From the NCBI GenBank assembly GCA_964490705.1, contig CAZBCG010000005.1:62001-126000 (forward strand): 64,000 bases of DNA. Direction: 5' to 3'. Below the pieces are notes generated by a model, which ran no database searches, was not told the DNA's origin, and was given only the letters and a program-made list of their open reading frames with translations. This DNA is from Fodinibius sp964490705 (GTDB taxonomy: Bacteria > Bacteroidota > Rhodothermia > Balneolales > Balneolaceae). Every line of letters begins with the position of its first letter. Positions within the stretch are counted from its first letter, which is position 1. Below, piece after piece: positions 8,912-17,606 of this stretch. Made by a program: the position numbers and the translations under genes.

Positions 8912-10051
8912 TCAATCCTTATAACTTCGAACTTTTTGTGTTGTTTTATTATCTAACGTTGAAAGAGCTATATGATAAGCGCCAACCGAAACAGCTCGAT
9001 TAGTACCTAAGTGAGAAATCCCAATTCCTATTTTATTTTGAGGGTTATAACTTACTTTGCGATTGCTACCCGGAACTGGAATCTCGGTACTCTTTCGACT
9101 AAAAAAATCATTTACCCCATTTTCTTTGTCCAGATTGCATATCTCAGCAGCCAAGCGAGGTACTGAATCTCCATCCGGCGTAGCAAACTTTCCACTCATT
9201 TCTTCAATCATGGACGGCAAAAACAGCTCTGAGGCACCCGATAATCCTCCACCGATGACAATCATGGCATCAACTAAGGTTGCCACATTGGCCAGTACAT
9301 CTCCTAACTCCTCACCCAGCAACTCGAATGCTTTGCGAGCAGCTTTCTGATTTCCTTGTTTCTTGCTGATACCTATTTGAAAAATTTCTTCGGGATTTGG
9401 AACTACTTCCATATCTGAATCCGTAAACCTCGCATAATTTCGTTGTACGGCCCGGATACTCACTCCCTCTTCTGCACACATTTTGGGATTTGATTTACTT
9501 CGCAGCAGCCACATGCTGCCACCAAGAGTGTTGTCTCCTCTGCAAAGTTGTCCATCTACTATTATTCCACCGCCCAACCCCGTACCTAAGGTGACACCGA
9601 TTAAATTTTGATAGCGGTGATCTATTCCTCTTTCCCGCAACCGGTTATTAACCCACGGTAAAAAACCGCTAACCGCTTCTCCCAAAGCAAATAACCAACC
9701 GTCATTATTAATGAATACAGGTAATTCGAATTTCTCCTCCAACATTGGTCCCAATGCAACACCACCGCTAAAAGCGGGAAAATTGGGGAGATCTCCGATA
9801 ATTCCTTCTTCATAATCGGCTGGACCGGGAAAAGCAAAACTGATTGCAACCGGCTCATTGGATAATCGACTCATAATTTCTTCAAAACCCTCTACAATCG
9901 TATCCATACACGCTTTTAAATCATTGGGCAAAGAAGGATATTGAATAGGATCGATCACCTCTTCGCAACCTTGCACTGCAGAAAACACCAAATTAGTGCC
10001 ACCGGCATCCAGTGTCATTATAGTTCGAGTATCGTTGTGATATGCCTGCAT
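8912..10051 (-). CDS. ROK-family sugar kinase (probable mannokinase/hexokinase)
   Basis: A 379-residue ROK-family protein with no DNA-binding N-terminal domain, so a kinase rather than a repressor. Seen: the phosphate-binding loop DAGGTN (15-20), FINND (113-117; Asp117 aligns with the ROK catalytic base), LGTGLGGG (155-162) and IVIGGGLSGA for the second nucleotide site. The usual ROK zinc motif (CxCGxxGCxE after a GEIGH block) is not evident; the segment reads NTLGGSMW and later MCAEEGVSIRAV. It is 4 bp from the phosphomannose isomerase, which suggests mannose is the main substrate (mannose to mannose-6-phosphate); this is inference from context. The start ATG at 10051 has no strong Shine-Dalgarno sequence and is preceded by a structured 173-bp gap. 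Confidence 0.87.
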   Translation of the reverse strand: MQAYHNDTRTIMTLDAGGTNLVFSAVQGCEEVIDPIQYPSLPNDLKACMDTIVEGFEEIMSRLSNEPVAISFAFPGPADYEEGIIGDLPNFPAFSGGVALGPMLEEKFELPVFINNDGWLFALGEAVSGFLPWVNNRLRERGIDHRYQNLIGVTLGTGLGGGIIVDGQLCRGDNTLGGSMWLLRSKSNPKMCAEEGVSIRAVQRNYARFTDSDMEVVPNPEEIFQIGISKKQGNQKAARKAFELLGEELGDVLANVATLVDAMIVIGGGLSGASELFLPSMIEEMSGKFATPDGDSVPRLAAEICNLDKENGVNDFFSRKSTEIPVPGSNRKVSYNPQNKIGIGISHLGTNRAVSVGAYHIALSTLDNKTTQKVRSYKD

Positions 10052-10084
10052 ATTTTAATCTGGCCTGTATGGGTTCGTTTTTTG

Positions 10085-10187
10085 GGGATACAGTTATCCC
10101 TCAGAAACGGGATGTATTATTGGCAGGATCTTCCGGCCGTGATTATATTTGTCGGCAATATGCCAAAACATGCGTCACGGCCGGAAG
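10085..10187 (-). promoter_or_regulatory. Two stem-loops in the gap before the ROK kinase gene
   Basis: The 173-bp gap between the lipoprotein and ROK genes is the widest in this operon. It holds a perfect 13-bp inverted repeat (10130-10142 with 10175-10187, CTTCCGGCCGTGA and its complement) enclosing a smaller GGCAATATGCC hairpin, and a second hairpin GGGATA-CAGT-TATCCC at 10085-10100. Neither ends in a clean U-run on the minus strand, so a simple terminator is not proven. An attenuator, an RNA-processing or stability structure that lowers expression of the cytoplasmic genes relative to SusCD, or an operator are possible readings. Confidence 0.55.
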
Positions 10188-10224
10188 GGTAAACTACCTA
10201 CCGATATTTATTTTAAATCCCGAT

Positions 10225-11055
10225 TTATTCCCTTGGGCTGGCATCATATTCATAGCGATATGTTTCTATACTATCGCCCACCTCGGTTAAATCAATTGTC
10301 TGCTCTAAGTCAAGCTCATCCAGCGTCAACGTTAGAACGTCAAACGTATCGACAACTGTTTGATCAGGTGTGAAAACGCTGTGTCTCTCCATAATGATTG
10401 TTTCATCATTATTCGTAAAGTACCATTTGTCATATTCATTCAACTCATCCAGACCGCAAGCCTGTTCTCCATAAGGTCTCGACATGGTACTGTCGGCATT
10501 CAGCAGCAGAGCATATCCTTCATGGCAGTCTTCAGTTATATCTTCGCCGCCCTCATTTACGTGAATAAGGGTTGAGAGATCCCAACGAACGCGCGTAATA
10601 TTATCTCGCGGTGACAAATTCACGTTTAACGTCAAGTCACTTGCCGCTGTTTCACCCTCTTCGTTTGTAGCTTCGAATGCAAATCCGACCAGTGGGTCCA
10701 GATCTGTGGTATCAGGTATATAAACAAATTCATGATTGAAGTTTGTGCCGGAAGCATCAATCACCTTTTCACCGTCGGTTCCATACGACGTATCAAGCTC
10801 TCCGTTTTTCGTTTTTGTAATAAGCAGCTCTTGCAAAGGTGCCGGTGATTGAACCGATACATCGATGCTTACCGTGTCGCTAGATTCTGCATCGTACTCA
10901 TACTGATTTTCACCGCCAGCTTGTTCCGCCGATAACTCTACATCAAACTCAATGGTGGGTCCGGAGTCGGTTGAAGACCCACAACCACCAACAATCATTA
11001 GCAGTATAACCGGAAAAAATATAAGCGATACATATTTCTTTTTTATTGATTCCAT
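10225..11055 (-). CDS. Surface lipoprotein with lipocalin-like C-terminus, SusE/F position
   Basis: A 276-residue lipoprotein whose signal ends Ile-Val-Gly-Gly-Cys (Cys25), followed by Gly-Ser-Ser-Thr-Asp. It is very acidic. Residues about 35-150 look like an Ig/PKD-type beta-sandwich. Residues about 155-270 have the pattern of small lipocalin-like domains of Bacteroidota surface proteins (YALLLNADSTM, WYFTNNDETIIMER, VLTLTLDELDLEQTID). Lying directly after SusD (33 bp), it holds the place of SusE/SusF-type glycan-binding lipoproteins. No family could be named with certainty. Role inferred: surface glycan binding in the mannose-glycan system. Confidence 0.75.
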   Translation of the reverse strand: MESIKKKYVSLIFFPVILLMIVGGCGSSTDSGPTIEFDVELSAEQAGGENQYEYDAESSDTVSIDVSVQSPAPLQELLITKTKNGELDTSYGTDGEKVIDASGTNFNHEFVYIPDTTDLDPLVGFAFEATNEEGETAASDLTLNVNLSPRDNITRVRWDLSTLIHVNEGGEDITEDCHEGYALLLNADSTMSRPYGEQACGLDELNEYDKWYFTNNDETIIMERHSVFTPDQTVVDTFDVLTLTLDELDLEQTIDLTEVGDSIETYRYEYDASPRE

Positions 11056-11088
11056 TGTCTTAGATATTTAATTAAAGTTATTTTTTTA

Positions 11089-12546
11089 TTAATAGCCTGG
11101 ATTCTGCGGGAGATTGGGATTGTTATCTCGTTCTCTTTGTGGAATGGGAAACAATGCGTAATTATCATTGATGCTTACATCCTTGGCTTCTTCTACCTGC
11201 TCTACCAGGGCATCCAGCCGTACAAGATCAAACCATCGATGTCCCTCGGCCACAAATTCTTTTCTTCGTTCTTGTAGTATTGCATCTTTGAATGCTTCAG
11301 TGTCATTGATATTTACATCGGTCAACTCGGCCCTGTTTCTTACCATGTTCAAATAATCATTGGCCTCTCCAAAGTTTTCCAGTTCCGCCTCGGCCTCGGC
11401 ATAGATCAGAAGGACCTCGGCATATCGTATCACGGGAAAATCATTATCCGTATTGCCGGCATTGGGCTCTGCCTGGCGGTCCCAGTATTTTTGGATATAA
11501 ACCTCGTCTAGATTTACAGTATTTCCATCATCATCGGTAAATTCTGTCATAAACGTTACATCTCTTCTCTCATCGTTGGCTGAGAAATCATCATATAAAT
11601 TTTGGGTAGCATATTGCCAGCCATTCGCATTCGTCACCCCACTTCGTTCCGTTTGTAACTCGGCCGGCAAGAGCCGCACATTCATTTGCCCTACTTCCCA
11701 GAACGAAATTGCTCCGCCGGCATCACCAAACCCAACAGAAAAAACGGCCTCCTTGCCTCCGCGATTTTCGATCTTAAAGACATCAGCATAATCCTCCCAC
11801 AGTCCATAGTTGTTTGAGTCAATGACCTCAAACGCTTTATCGGAAGCATCCTCATACTCTTCCATTGCCAGATACACTTTGGCAAGCAACGACCTCGCAG
11901 CACCTCTTGTAGCCCGCCCCTCTTGTATATCACCATCTTCCGGCAATGCTTCTGCATCAGTAAGGTCCGATACGATCTGATCATAAATATCTTCAACCGA
12001 TGCCGGTTCTGGCGTTACCGGCTCATCTTCTGTTGTCAGTAGTGGAACACTGCCATACATTCTGACCAAATTGAAATACAATAAGGCTCTCAGGAATTTA
12101 GCTTCATTCACCAAGCGCGATCTCAACTCAGAATCCATATCTATTCCCGGAATTTGGTGAATAGCGATATTTGCCATCGTGATGGTCTTATAGTGCATCT
12201 TCCAGATCTCCTGGACATTAGCGTTTTCGGCCGTATAAGAGAACGTTTCCAGCTGACTATTTTGCACGGCAAACACCTGGTTGTTGCGCATATTGTCAGA
12301 TGCCAGACCTGCCGTAATCCAGAACGTACTATGATAAATTCCCGCTGTGTTCCCGGTCGAATAAGAGCCCAAATAGCCATAAATAGAATTAACGGCAGCA
12401 ATCGCATCTTCCTCTGTTTGATAGTAATTGGATTCGGTTACCATGTGCTCGGGATTTTCGGCAAGAAAATTCTCGCACGAAACGATCAAGAAGCTGCATA
12501 TCATCAGGCTTAAAACAAATCTTACATCATTCGCTAAATATTTCAT
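11089..12546 (-). CDS. SusD/RagB-family glycan-binding lipoprotein
   Basis: A 485-residue SusD-family protein anchored on the outer-membrane surface as the lid of the SusC transporter. The signal ends Leu-Ile-Val-Ser-Cys (Cys24). Family marks are the early YYQTEEDAIAAVNSIYGYL segment, the TPR-like helices (AKFLRALLYFNLVRMYGSVPL, ARSLLAKVYLAMEEYEDA), VIRYAEVLLIYAEAEAE and the C-terminal block RRKEFVAEGHRWFDLVRLD, ending with FPIPQRERDNNPNLPQNPGY. It starts 36 bp after SusC stops and is followed by the SusE/F-position lipoprotein. The ATG start at 12546 puts the signal peptide at the very N-terminus. Confidence 0.96.
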   Translation of the reverse strand: MKYLANDVRFVLSLMICSFLIVSCENFLAENPEHMVTESNYYQTEEDAIAAVNSIYGYLGSYSTGNTAGIYHSTFWITAGLASDNMRNNQVFAVQNSQLETFSYTAENANVQEIWKMHYKTITMANIAIHQIPGIDMDSELRSRLVNEAKFLRALLYFNLVRMYGSVPLLTTEDEPVTPEPASVEDIYDQIVSDLTDAEALPEDGDIQEGRATRGAARSLLAKVYLAMEEYEDASDKAFEVIDSNNYGLWEDYADVFKIENRGGKEAVFSVGFGDAGGAISFWEVGQMNVRLLPAELQTERSGVTNANGWQYATQNLYDDFSANDERRDVTFMTEFTDDDGNTVNLDEVYIQKYWDRQAEPNAGNTDNDFPVIRYAEVLLIYAEAEAELENFGEANDYLNMVRNRAELTDVNINDTEAFKDAILQERRKEFVAEGHRWFDLVRLDALVEQVEEAKDVSINDNYALFPIPQRERDNNPNLPQNPGY

Positions 12547-12582
12547 CGGACTACCCTTTTATCGTATTGAACATTTCTGTAA

Positions 12583-15500
12583 TTAAAACTCAATGTTTAT
12601 CCCAACCGTATAGGTTTTGGCCTGGGGATAATTGCCATTGTCAACACCAACTATTGCAGTCGATTCACTGTAGGCATCTGCTTCCGGATTATATCCGCTG
12701 TAATCTGTCAGCGTCCATAAATTGGTCCCTTTCAGATACACCCTCATATTTCGGATGCTTAGTTTTTCGCCAATCGAAACCGGTAAATTATAACCCACCG
12801 ACAGGCTTTTGAGACGAATGTACGAGGCATCTTCAACAAACCTTGTTGAAAACACATTATCTGTTGTATTAGCCAAAGGGCGTGCATATTCGTCACTCGG
12901 ATTATCCTGCCGCCAACGATTATGCCAGGCATCGGCCATCACATTTTGCGCCCCGTTTACATTTTCCAGATTCTGCAGGTTTGCATTAACCAACTCGTTA
13001 CCTTGCGAACCTTGAAAGAAAAATGAGAGCGAAAAGTTCTTATAGTTTATACTGTTAGAAATGCCGTATGTAAAATCAGGTTGCGCACTCCCGATAATTC
13101 TTCGATCCGCCTCATTTACAACTCCGTCATCGTTGAGATCTTTATACTTTCTGTCTCCGGCGGATGGCTGCTGTTGTCCCGCTATAATCGGGCTCGAAGC
13201 CGCCTCTTGGTCAGACTGAAAAATGCCATCAAACACATAGCCGTAAAAACTGCCAATCGGCTCTCCTTCCCTTAGAATGTTATGTCCTAGTAAATTGATA
13301 TCATCATCCCGGGCCAAATCTTTGACCTCATTTCTATTGATCGAAAAGTTTACCGATGAATTCCAAGAGAAATCCTTCCCATTTACATTCGTTGAATTTA
13401 TTGACAGGTCAAACCCCCTGTTTTGAATATTACCGATGTTAAGAAGCGTATTCTGGAAACCCGTTGTAAAAGGGATGGGAGTATTCAGTAACAAATCGCG
13501 CGTATCCTTGTTGTAAACTTCTGCCGTCAGATCTATTCGATCATCCAGCACTGATAGATCGATCCCAAAACTTGCCTGCTCGGTTGTTTCCCACTTTAAA
13601 TTTTGATTGGGATATGAGCTGGGCTCACGCCCGTAAAATGGTTCTGATTCATTGCCATCATTAAATACGCCCTCACCAAACGGCGTTATCAAAGGCAATG
13701 ACTGATACGGAGCTATCGACTGATTTCCAATTTTGCCATAACTTGCTCTTATCTTGAGATTGGATATAAAGTCAACATCCTGCATAAAGGGTTCTTCGGT
13801 TACCCTCCATGCAACTGCGCCAGACGGAAACACCCCATACTTATTTCCTTCAGCAAATTTCGATGATCCATCAACGCGACCCGTCAACGTAAACAGGTAT
13901 TTGTCATGCAACGAGTAATTTACTCTTCCGATGTATGAGAGCATGCTCCATGCTCTTTCTGAATTTCCGGGGTTCTGTGGATTTTGAGCTGCTCCCAAAT
14001 CGTGCCATCCCGTTCTGCCATCGGGGAAATCAAATGCTACAGCTGACAATGACTCGTTGCTAAACTGCTGCATCGTAAAACCAACCAGGGCATTTACGTG
14101 ATGGTTTTCGCCGAAATCCTGATCAAATGTGAGCGTATTTTCATTAAGCCATGTTAAGGCATCCAGGGTTTGGATTTCGGCCTCTCCATTACTGTTCTCT
14201 GTTCGTTTTAAAAAATTGGGACCAAAAGAATTTGATTTGGTGGTCAACCGGTCGATGCCAAAACTTGTTTTGAAATGGAGATTCTCCAATATGCTGTATT
14301 CAACAAAAACATCACCTACTATTCGCGTAGTATTGGTTATAGACTCATATTCTTTGGCCTCTGCTACGGGATTGGCCACCGGATCTTTTCGATCATGTTC
14401 ATAGGTGTATCCCCCTTCTACTTCCGAATTGTAAACCGGAAGAATGGGATTCATCTGTACGGCATTGGTGATAACACCCGGTACGATGGTCCCCGGTCCT
14501 GTTAACACTCCCGAAGAATTAGATCTGTTGTAGGACAGGTGATTTCCTACTGTTAGATTTTCATTAATATCCCTGTTGAAATTTGCCCTGAATGAATACT
14601 TCTCGAAATCTGAACCAATAACGATACCCTCTTGTGTAAAGTAGCCGCCCGAAATAGCATACTGCATATTTTTATCGCCCCCGGAAAACGATAACTGATG
14701 ATTGCTAACCGGTGCAACCTGAAAGAGTGCTTCTTGCCAATCTGTACCTGTACCTAAATTCTCGGGATTTACATATACCGGATTTCTCCCAGCATTGGTT
14801 TCTGCTGCATTAACAAGTCGTCCAAATTCTGTTGCATTTAAAAGATCAAGTTTTTTTGTGACTTGCTGGAAGCCCACTGACCCTTCATATGAAACCGTAT
14901 TTCTACCTGCCTCCCCTCCTTTTGTGGTAATTAATACAACCCCATTCGCTCCTCGTGATCCGTAGATTGCTGTAGCTGATGCATCCTTAAGAATCTCAAT
15001 CGATTCAATATCACCCGGATTTAATGTAGATAAGGGATCATTAGCCGGACCTCTGCCACCAATCGACATTTCTTCCGTATTATTATTTACAATCATGCCA
15101 TCAATAACATACAACGGCTCACTACTTGCATTGATGGAAGTAGTACCCCGGATCCTAATACTTGTTTTTCCGCCCGGCGCACCCGTGGTTTGCGTTACTT
15201 TTACTCCTGCCACTCTACCTTGTAACGACTGTGAGAAGTTAGCCGAACTTGTATTGTCAATATCTGCTGCACTCACAGATGATACAGAGCCAGTTAAATC
15301 CTCTTCTTCCATCGATCCATATCCTACTACCACCACTTCTTCACCGGCAAGTGTGGATGTTTGCATTTCCACATCCACTGTTTCTCGGCCATTTACCGAA
15401 ACTTCCTGTGTTTCGAATCCAACAAATGAAAAAATCAGAACAGCATCCGAAGAAGATACCTCAATACTATATTCCCCCTCAGTATTGGTCGAAGTTCCCC

Positions 15501-15678
15501 TTTCAGTCCCCTTTACCGCTATATTAACACCCGGTAATGGCTCTCCATCTGTCTCTGCCACAACCTGACCACTTACAATCCAATTACCTTCATCTTGTGC
15601 ACTGCTCGGAGCAGTTACAAATAGCATCATCAAAACAAAAAATAGTGATGCAGTGGACTGTATCGTTAGCTTCTTCAT
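12583..15678 (-). CDS. SusC/RagA-type TonB-dependent outer-membrane transporter
   Basis: A 1031-residue SusC-like TonB-dependent transporter. I start at the ATG at 15678, which has GGAGG five bases upstream; an ATG at 15681 and a TTG at 15690 are also in frame. Order: signal peptide ending Ser-Ser-Ala-Gln, a carboxypeptidase-regulatory-like beta-sandwich (GQVVAETDGEPLPGVNI onward), the TonB-box region EEVVVVGYG, the plug (SQSLQGRVAGVKVTQ, IRIRGTTSIN, LYVIDGM, ILKDASATAIYGSRGANGVV) and a 22-strand barrel ending in a terminal Phe. There is no STN domain, so signalling through an anti-sigma factor is not expected, which fits the nearby GntR regulator. It forms the import complex with the SusD gene 36 bp downstream. 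Confidence 0.96.
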   Translation of the reverse strand: MKKLTIQSTASLFFVLMMLFVTAPSSAQDEGNWIVSGQVVAETDGEPLPGVNIAVKGTERGTSTNTEGEYSIEVSSSDAVLIFSFVGFETQEVSVNGRETVDVEMQTSTLAGEEVVVVGYGSMEEEDLTGSVSSVSAADIDNTSSANFSQSLQGRVAGVKVTQTTGAPGGKTSIRIRGTTSINASSEPLYVIDGMIVNNNTEEMSIGGRGPANDPLSTLNPGDIESIEILKDASATAIYGSRGANGVVLITTKGGEAGRNTVSYEGSVGFQQVTKKLDLLNATEFGRLVNAAETNAGRNPVYVNPENLGTGTDWQEALFQVAPVSNHQLSFSGGDKNMQYAISGGYFTQEGIVIGSDFEKYSFRANFNRDINENLTVGNHLSYNRSNSSGVLTGPGTIVPGVITNAVQMNPILPVYNSEVEGGYTYEHDRKDPVANPVAEAKEYESITNTTRIVGDVFVEYSILENLHFKTSFGIDRLTTKSNSFGPNFLKRTENSNGEAEIQTLDALTWLNENTLTFDQDFGENHHVNALVGFTMQQFSNESLSAVAFDFPDGRTGWHDLGAAQNPQNPGNSERAWSMLSYIGRVNYSLHDKYLFTLTGRVDGSSKFAEGNKYGVFPSGAVAWRVTEEPFMQDVDFISNLKIRASYGKIGNQSIAPYQSLPLITPFGEGVFNDGNESEPFYGREPSSYPNQNLKWETTEQASFGIDLSVLDDRIDLTAEVYNKDTRDLLLNTPIPFTTGFQNTLLNIGNIQNRGFDLSINSTNVNGKDFSWNSSVNFSINRNEVKDLARDDDINLLGHNILREGEPIGSFYGYVFDGIFQSDQEAASSPIIAGQQQPSAGDRKYKDLNDDGVVNEADRRIIGSAQPDFTYGISNSINYKNFSLSFFFQGSQGNELVNANLQNLENVNGAQNVMADAWHNRWRQDNPSDEYARPLANTTDNVFSTRFVEDASYIRLKSLSVGYNLPVSIGEKLSIRNMRVYLKGTNLWTLTDYSGYNPEADAYSESTAIVGVDNGNYPQAKTYTVGINIEF

Positions 15679-15978
15679 CATCTCCTCCAATTTATATTTG
15701 CCAAGTAAATTTGCCGTTAGCTTTAAATAGATTGTATTTACAAATTATTCCATTAATAATTGTAATACTCCTGAATTGGATACTACATCACCTGCTTTGG
15801 GATTTTATAATAAACCATGGTACAAAAACACGGTACCTGCCAGCTGCAACCCAGAACATCTTTGTTCATATGTTTAAACATAACAAATGAAAAAAAACAA
15901 TCCCGTGCAAATAGTTGTGGCAATATTTTTCATAATTGGTAAAAAGCTTGGAAAATTCGGGCCAAACGTTCGGGAAGT
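15679..15978. promoter_or_regulatory. Leader/promoter region of the mannose-glycan operon
   Basis: Three hundred bases between the GntR gene and susC, AT-rich and without a gene. A strong GGAGG ribosome-binding site lies just ahead of the susC start. An inverted repeat GGTAC-N9-GTACC at 15819-15837 is a possible site for the GntR regulator, but the half-sites are only 5 bp and one half can be extended to a palindromic GGTACC, so this is weak. No rho-independent terminator for the GntR gene was recognised here, so read-through from it is possible. Confidence 0.4.
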
Positions 15979-16707
15979 TTAATATTCTCTCTTAATATCA
16001 ATTGAATATGTGAATTTATCTCCTCGGTAAAAGCCTATATTATATTCTATTATCCGATCTCCCACGTCGTACACTTTTCTCTCTCTGAATAAAATTGGCA
16101 CCCCATTTTCAATACTTAAGCGCTCAGCTATTTCCTTATCTGCATTAATGGCTTTTAATTTCTCACTTGATCTACTCGGATAAACAGAAAAATCATCTTC
16201 TAAAATAGTATATAATGGGCGACTAAAATCTTCATCCCCGGTAAGACCAATTCTTGGATGAAACCACGAAATAAAATATACAAAGGGCTCTTCCTCATCT
16301 CCTCTTAGCCTTTCAAGTCTTATTACGTTTCTACCCTCTTCAATATTAAATATTTGCGAAATCTTTTCATCAACTTCATCTTCTTTTACCTCTACAACAT
16401 AATTTTTGAGCGAAACTCCTCGCTGGTTCATCTCCTGAGAAAAACTGTGCCACTCATCTAATTGTGTGGTAATAGTTTGAGGTGCAACGGTTGTACCCAC
16501 CCCCTTTTTTCGTACTAGCAATCCCTCCATTACAAGTTTTGACATTCCCTGTCTTACTGTATTTCTAGAAACGCCAAACTTTTTCGCAAGTTCTGTTTCT
16601 TTGGGTAAAAGCTTTCCATCATCATACTCACCGCTATTTATTAATTCACGAATATAATCTTCTATTTGCTTATAGAGTGGTACCGATGAGCCGTGATCAA
16701 TGTTCAT
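15979..16707 (-). CDS. GntR-family (HutC/UTRA) transcriptional regulator
   Basis: A 242-residue regulator. Residues about 8-75 form the GntR winged helix (PLYKQIEDYIRELINSG, LPKETELAKKFGVSRNTVRQ, GLLVRKKGVGTTV), and about 90-235 the UTRA effector domain (RLERLRGDEEEPFVYFISW, PILFRERKVYD, IIEYNIGFYRGDKFTYSI). HutC-type members usually sense a sugar phosphate or metabolite and release DNA. Placed on the same strand, 300 bp ahead of the SusC start, it is the obvious local regulator of the mannose-glycan operon; mannose-6-phosphate would be a natural inducer, but that is inference. Its own promoter should lie in the long gap at 16708-17606. Confidence 0.93.
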   Translation of the reverse strand: MNIDHGSSVPLYKQIEDYIRELINSGEYDDGKLLPKETELAKKFGVSRNTVRQGMSKLVMEGLLVRKKGVGTTVAPQTITTQLDEWHSFSQEMNQRGVSLKNYVVEVKEDEVDEKISQIFNIEEGRNVIRLERLRGDEEEPFVYFISWFHPRIGLTGDEDFSRPLYTILEDDFSVYPSRSSEKLKAINADKEIAERLSIENGVPILFRERKVYDVGDRIIEYNIGFYRGDKFTYSIDIKREY

Positions 16708-17606
16708 TATTTACGATAATGTATTTTAAATAACCTTCTTTTGAGTGTAACGTTAATGGGCGGAACTTTCAAAGGTAATAGAATACTTGCTTGAAATTTT
16801 AATTCAGTGAAACAATAAGCTTACATCAGATTATGACTTTATTCAACACACTCATAATCTCATAATCAAATTTCTGATTACCTGATTGGCGTAATTTTCT
16901 CACCCTCTTTTCTAAAAAAGGATTATTCTCATGAAACAGGAAAAAAATAAATGACCCATCAGAAGGTTAAGTTTTCAATTCCCCACACCAAATACTAATT
17001 CATTAAAGGCATTCCTAAATTGGGTTATAGATGAAAGAATGATAGTCTGGGCAACAAAATTATCGACCAACCATCATCAAAAAGTTTAGGGCTTATTCAA
17101 AAAAGTATTCCTGATTCGAAGCTATCCAGAGATACGAGCAGATGCAATACTGATCTGTGGATCTGATCATTTTGCCTTTTATGCCAGATTGCGGAGAAAG
17201 AGAGCATTCTATTAAATCAGCCAATCAACACTGGTTTCATAACATAAACTACGGTGATAGCTACCGATACTACCACATGGATACGGATATAGATAAGAAG
17301 TAACCGGTCCAACAAAAACGATAACCTGTTAAATCGTTTGAGCCTTGAAAGCATGAACCAACTCATTATTACTTCTCAACCCAACTGTAATTTGTTGTTT
17401 TAACACTGCTCCCCCTATCCCCATTGTATTTTTGTTAGCAATCTTCGGTCAAAATCATCGAAGGAAACCACAAACTACCATTGGATCTCTTTCTCTATAG
17501 CGGAAAATATTTTCTGTGGAGAGTTTGCGATTTCACTTATGTCAACACAAAAGTTGACGATAAAACAAGAGAGAGCATTAAGTGTTAATAACAAATTTCA
17601 ACTACT
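16708..17606. other. 899-bp gene-free intergenic region
   Basis: The gap separates the leftward GntR gene from the rightward TonB-dependent receptor. All frames are broken by stops. It should contain the two divergent promoters. At 17427-17434 a TATTTTTG matches the Bacteroidota -7 consensus TAnnTTTG, but I see no -33 element at the right spacing. The 17040-17310 stretch has longer semi-open segments that might be a decayed gene, but I could not tie them to any family. Confidence 0.5.

Noticed and set aside
15095..15568. A 157-codon Ser/Thr/Pro-rich frame opposite the first susC plug region
   Set aside because: Its composition follows from the complementary strand of a conserved plug domain; a similar shadow occurs opposite the second susC at 26223-26651.
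15819..15837. GGTAC-N9-GTACC as a GntR operator
   Set aside because: Half-sites are only 5 bp and no second copy was found near the regulator's own start, so it is noted only within the leader entry.
17427..17434. TATTTTTG as the -7 element of the TonB receptor promoter
   Set aside because: It matches the consensus, but a TTG-type -33 element at suitable spacing is missing and AT-rich DNA gives many chance matches.
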